A DNA stretch of 64,000 nucleotides from Haliclona indistincta (Eukaryota > Porifera > Demospongiae > Haplosclerida > Chalinidae). A program made the position numbers and the translations under genes. A model generated the notes under the pieces. The model worked only from the letters and a program-made list of their open reading frames with translations. It did no database searches and was not told the origin of the DNA. Shown here one piece after another: positions 59,700 through 64,000 of this stretch. The stretch lies in contig OZ024785.1 of NCBI GenBank assembly GCA_964017065.1, positions 2,189,142-2,253,141 of the forward strand, given 5' to 3'. Position 1 is the stretch's first letter, and the number at the start of each line of letters is the position of its first letter.

Positions 59700-60352
59700 G
59701 GCTAGAGCGCTGTGAAGGCCATCAATGAATGAAGACGCTAAACACTGTTCTTTCTCTCTTGAGCTATATTCAACGCTGGGTACTACGCAACTCGGCGACA
59801 GCAGGAACAATTGGAGAGATAGTAAACTGCAAAACGGCGTGCCTGGCACTTTTCGCGCGCGCTGTAACAGTGTCGCTACAGAGTCCATCGTCTACTGATG
59901 GGTTAGCATCTTCCGGAGGGTAGTAGACTATTAACTTGGCTGAGAGTTTGTTTGTTTGTTTGTAAGTTATGGGTCGAAATGTCGTGAAAAGGCTGTAAAA
60001 TGGCGAGCGTTTCAAGACTATTTTGCGTTTTACTCAGAGCCAGTCGCCCAGACGTCCAAGTTAATAGTCTACTGCCCTAGGCCTCCGGAGGATGCTAACC
60101 CATCAGTAGACGTAGTCTCGCGGGGCCCGACGGATTTCGCTTGCAGGTCTCCTGCAAGCGAAATCCGTCGGGCCCCGCGAGACTACAGTAGCGCGCGCGA
60201 AAAGTGGCACGCCGTTTTGCAGTTTACTATCTCTCCCGGAAATTGTGCCTGCTGTCGCCGAGTTGCATAGTACCCAGGGTTGAATATAGCTCAAGAGAGA
60301 AAGAACAGTGTTTAGCGTCTTCATTGATGGCCTTCACAGCGCTCTAGCGTTC
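59700..60352. mobile_element. 650-bp foldback with a perfect 36-bp inner hairpin
   Basis: The left arm (from GCTAGAGCGCTGTGAAGGCC) is inverted in the right arm (ending GGCCTTCACAGCGCTCTAGC), with several indels. Inside lies a perfect hairpin: arms 60112-60147 and 60151-60186, loop TCT. The arms also carry mirrored frames, which are not genes. Confidence 0.85.
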
Positions 60353-61254
60353 ATATTTTGCACAGTGCATAAAAACATTTGACAGCAGCAATCATTTTCA
60401 GGTGACCAAGGGTGGGGTGCTGAGATAGAAATATGTTAATATGTAAGTAACAGAACATACTAGTGTATATTAATCATGTGTATACTGAGTTTATACACAG
60501 TTCAATGACTTGTGATTGGTACATGTGTGGTATCTGTAAAGGATTTGACTTGAGGCTTAGTGATACTGCATAGTTCAGTGTTACAATCTACATTGCTATC
60601 GTAGTGTGTATTGGGATAGTATAGGAGTTCGATGTGGCTCACAGTTTGCATGCTTTGTTGAGTAGTAAACAACTCATCTAGTTAATTGTTCACAGTGACA
60701 GGATAATGTAGATTCTTAGTTGTTAGTGGCTTATACACTTCCCACCGTAGATTTTTGTGATCTGCGAAAAAGTTTACACTGGTATTGAAATAAGTGGCTG
60801 CAGCAAATAGCTCAACATGAGTGCCCCATGTATCAGGCATTCATATATGTACGTCTCAGCTCAGGTGTTCTTCTTTCTTCTCTGTTGTAGAAAGAAGAAT
60901 GCTTTTCTTCTCTGTTGTAGAAGATAAGAGGGTTTGTAGAGCTACTCTTCTCCCGAGGCAGCTAACGGATTAAAAGACGTTCTGAGCAGCAAATCTATAC
61001 CCAGAACCACCACCATCAGCTCAGACACCTATACAGCAGAGCTTGGTTTTGGTACTGTAGCGGGTGGTATGAAGAGAGGCTAGTCACCAAGTGTACCATA
61101 AAGGTTAGCACTGTAGTACATGTAGTATCTTAGTAAGCAGGGTTCACTCTATCGTTGACAGAGATATATAAAACCGGCAGCATAAAAGTATTATGACTGA
61201 CCAGCTGACAGAATGCTAGCATAAAAGCTTTAATAAAAAAAAACTAAAAGTGTA
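60353..61254. other. Intergenic region without recognised genes
   Basis: No exon with receptor similarity, RNA gene or transposon end is seen. A short local duplication (TTCTTCTCTGTTGTAGAAAG-type) is at 60878-60925. Confidence 0.35.
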
Positions 61255-61352
61255 GGGATGACGCTTGCAAAAGTAAAGGAACAAGATGGGATGATGCTTG
61301 CTAAAGTAAAGAAACAAGATGGGATGATGCTTGCAAAAATGAAGGAAACACA
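61255..61352 (+). repeat. 33-bp minisatellite, three units
   Basis: Units with GATGATGCTTGCAAAAGTAA recur every 33 bp and so stay in one frame (LAKVKKQDGM). The following sequence is part of a dispersed repeat also at 9280-9340, so I treat it as repeat and not as a gene. Confidence 0.6.
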
Positions 61353-62151
61353 AGTTAAACTGCAGCTGTTGTACCTTTATGTACAGCAATCACAATGCAG
61401 TATAATTATGCCACGCGGTAGCAGTGGCATATTTAGGGTTTAGTTATGCAATCAGAAGCCAATCAGTGCTGACCACTAATTCAACTGGGCGTGTCTATAA
61501 ATGTTCAAGTACAGCGGTTTTCCGAGATCTTGCAATACTGTACCGTCAAGCGTCGTACGCATGCGTGTTGTTAATTCTGCTTGTGAGAAGATAACAACTG
61601 TGTACACCCGCAGAGAAGTTAGAAGTAGACGTCTACCACTTCGTTCCACCGTTATTTGAGCTGCCTAGCTGCCACAAGAGTCTGAGAGCTGCATCCATTA
61701 ATTTTGAGATCACATTGCGCATGCGTTGTCCTCCGAGTCGTTCACGGTCGGCCGTTGACGGTTGATTGTTGCAAGATCTTGGAAAACCGCTGTATAACAG
61801 CGAAATAGCGTCCATAGCTTGCTTACACAATTTCTTTAGACATACGCTGCTATCCTGTAACCTATCAGCTTCTAGCCAGTCAACTGTGGATAGCTTTGCC
61901 TACGGAGAACTCTAGATCGCCAACAACGGCCATCGATCGCGAGGTAAGCAAAGCTACGCCATAACTCGAGAACGCAGTTTCACATACAAGTCTGCCGTAC
62001 TGTTCTGAAGTAAAGGCGAACTCACTAGCTGTAAGGCACTGAGCCAGCAATAGACAATTTTGTCTTTACATCAACAACTAGATCGCCAGCCGGCGATATA
62101 GCGAGGTAAGCAATCACGCTATAACTCACGAACAGAGCCTTATAGATTCAT
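61353..62151. mobile_element. Diverged GCCTCGGTG-type repeat with nested MITE
   Basis: Shares CAGCAATCACAATGCAGTAT and CAATCAGAAGCCAATCAGTG ... AACTGGGCGTGTC with 9228-10035. Two tandem segments (about 61840-61960 and 62030-62130) with AGGTAAGCA and CTATAACTCACGAAC are internal repeats of it. Confidence 0.5.
61512..61792. mobile_element. 281-bp TA-flanked MITE
   Basis: Ends CAGCGGTTTTCCGAGATCTT and its inverted copy (one mismatch over 24 bp), flanked by TA at 61510-61511 and 61793-61794. Non-coding. Confidence 0.8.
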
Positions 62152-63840
62152 TTTCTTTTTTTTTATGCAAATGCAAAGGAGGCATATTATAGCTAGTAGC
62201 TAATTCAAGTATGCACCCAAATTACACAAAGAAGAGAGATACAAAGTGTTTAAACAAGTTCAGAGACTCAGCATGTGCCCAACTCGGCAATTGGTTCCAT
62301 ATCCTAATTGTGCTTGGAAAAAACGAGTTATGATAGGCATTGGTTCTTGCTGAGGGTACATGGAGACAAGGAGAATTAGGCGAGGAGTGTCTTCCACGAT
62401 ATGGCAGTAGAATACCAGGAGGAAAGTAAAAGTGACCATGATAAATTTTGTAAAGTATATACAGAGAGCTTTAAATACATCCTTCTGTTCTCAACCGTTG
62501 GTAGGTCAGCTAACTCAAGCAGGTCATAATAGTCATTGTCCCAGGATTTAAGACATATTTTTAAACCAAACTTCTGCACTTTCTCAAGCTTGTCAATATC
62601 CTTAGCACGATGAGGGGCCCAGACCGGGACTGCATATTCGAGATGTGGGCGAATCAGAGCTCTGTACAACTCGATCATGCCCTTAGTGTCTATTAGCCCG
62701 TAGAATCTCCTGTAGAAGACCCAGTAGTTTTCTTGCTTTCGTGCAGACAGTGTCAATATGAGGTGACCAGCTCAATGAAGAGGAGATGAGCACACCAAGA
62801 TATTTAAAAGACTGAACTTGCTCCGGTGCACTATCGCTACCACCTAAGCTGAGAGACAATGGCTGTCTGGGACGTCTTTTCCTTGATATCAGCATGCATT
62901 TACATTTCACCGGGTTAAATGACAAATGTTTACCATCAGCCCAGGATTTGATGATGTCAATGTCACCCTGCAGGGAGTGTAGATCAGGAGCAGAATTTAT
63001 TGGCTTGAAAAGCAGCATATCATCTGCAAAGAGGTTAATCGTGCAATTTACTGACAGCTGTTGTGAAGCCACATCATCGATATAAAGCAGAAACAATAGT
63101 GGTCCAAGGACTGATCCTTGAGGGACACCAGACAGAACGTGGATGTTTGATGAAGAAACTCCATCACAAACAACATGCTGCCTACGTTCAGTGAGATAGC
63201 TGCAAATCCATTGGATGATTTTAGAATCAATGCCAATACTACAAAGTTTGTTCAGCAGCGGTCTGTGGGGAACCGTGTCAAAGGCTTTTCGAATATCAAA
63301 GAAGACAGCACAGACTTTTTGACCTTCTTCCAAAAGTTGAAACCACTGATTGGTGACATGGAGTAAAGCTGTTACAGTTGATTTACCATGCTGAAAACCC
63401 CATTGCTTGTTAGAGAGATCATTTTCATAGAGATAATCAGCAAGAAGAAGATAGAGGTGTCCTTTCTAACAGCTTGCTCACGACTGATAACAAAGAGATT
63501 GGTCTATAGTTAGTCTTAACTGCTTTTTGACTTAGGAATGGGGACAACAGAGGATATTTTCCAGGATTGGGGAAATGTGGCAAGGTCGATCGAGATATTG
63601 AACAGCTTGGCAATCGATGGTGCAATACTAGTGGCTGTAGCTTCAAGCATCTTGACAGAAATCCCATCAGGTCCACTGGCTTTTTGAGGATCGAGAGCAT
63701 TGATGAGAGCTTCTATCCTGACTCGGAGCACAGAGCAAGTCGTCTGAGGGGGCGTTGGAGTGCAGCAGATCAATGTCAGCTGCAGTCAGAGGGGATATGG
63801 AGGAATTAAAACAGGATCCAAAAAGTTGTTCAACATTTCC
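62152..63840 (-). mobile_element. LINE with reverse transcriptase, frameshifted
   Basis: On the minus strand: DPQKASGPDGISVKMLEA (63516-63773), then TNYRPISLLSVVSKLLE in another frame, VFFDIRKAFDTVPH, SGVPQGSVLGPLLFLLYIDD and the catalytic LFADDMLLF (62683-63333), then after a shift near 62740 RALIRPHLEYAVPVWAPH (62376-62756). Order and motifs fit the RT of a CR1/jockey-like non-LTR element. An A-rich 3' end lies at about 62152-62164. At least two frameshifts make the copy inactive. The 5' part continues beyond or is cut near 63840. Confidence 0.88.
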
Positions 63841-63870
63841 GCTTTAGTCTCTTTTGTTTTGGCTAGCTTT

Positions 63871-63945
63871 CCCTGATGATGGAGTTCAGGAATAGAATTT
63901 TGTTTTTTGCTAAGAAAATTCTATTCCTGAACTCCATCATCAGGG
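63871..63945. repeat. Perfect 31-bp inverted repeat
   Basis: Arms 63871-63901 and 63915-63945 (CCCTGATGATGGAGTTCAGG and inverse) with a 13-base loop. Pairing continues imperfectly for about 15 bp outward, through a GGCTAGCTTT-like flank. It lies at the 5' edge of the LINE fragment and suggests a fold-back duplication. Confidence 0.85.
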
Positions 63946-64000
63946 ACAGCTTGCCAAGCAAATATCGACTTTAGCTTGTGTTGTACGTTTCAGCGCTTAG

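Noticed and set aside
59664..60324. Several 70-100-aa frames near 60 kb
   Set aside because: All lie in the arms of the 650-bp foldback and mirror each other.

Overview
The window is animal genomic DNA. Its genes are split into many small exons by short GT-AG introns, most with consistent exon phases. It is roughly 60% AT, dense in foldback and MITE-type repeats, and contains no rRNA, tRNA or CRISPR. Every non-transposon gene belongs to one expanding family of single-pass membrane receptors: signal peptide, one Ig-like domain, one fibronectin III (FN3) domain, a second beta-sandwich-like segment, an S/T-rich stalk, one transmembrane (TM) helix and a cytoplasmic tail with tyrosine motifs. A sponge or other early-branching metazoan fits best; this is an inference, because no housekeeping gene is present to fix the taxon.

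Layout. 1-7.4 kb: + strand tandem receptors A (3' fragment), B (probably complete), C (dead) and D (complete), with two palindromic elements between C and D. 7.4-11.6 kb: repeats, an inverted stray promoter and a LINE 3' end. 11.35-29.2 kb and 32.67-55.88 kb are two copies of one segmental duplication. Each holds a short-tailed receptor on + (E and J, both complete), a LINE relic, a long-tailed receptor on - (G, 15 exons, 633 aa, intact; K, its frameshifted twin) and an orphan TM/tail exon set (H, H'). 29.28-32.0 kb: receptor I (complete) followed by a second copy of its TM/tail exons. 56.0-59.5 kb: two damaged + strand receptors, L and M. 59.7-64 kb: a large foldback, MITEs and a LINE reverse transcriptase on -.

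How the genes relate. E/J and G/K have nearly the same Ig exon, but one type has a short tail with two tyrosines and the other a long tail with matches to the immunoreceptor ITIM and ITSM consensus sequences. This resembles the paired-receptor layout of vertebrate immune loci. Receptors I and B carry short tails with ITIM-like and ITSM-like sites. A block of about 190 bp in the FN3 exon is almost identical in genes whose other exons differ strongly, which suggests repeated gene conversion. I propose the window is part of an allorecognition or innate-immune receptor cluster; the function is inferred, the architecture is read directly.

Mobile DNA. The two duplication copies act as filled/empty-site controls for many insertions. 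These include a complete 2.56-kb Tc1/mariner-type transposon with a DD34E transposase and an unusual spliced accessory gene, Helitron-like elements inserted precisely between A and T with a covarying 3' hairpin, TA- and TTAA-flanked MITEs, and a young LINE with a 7-bp target duplication.
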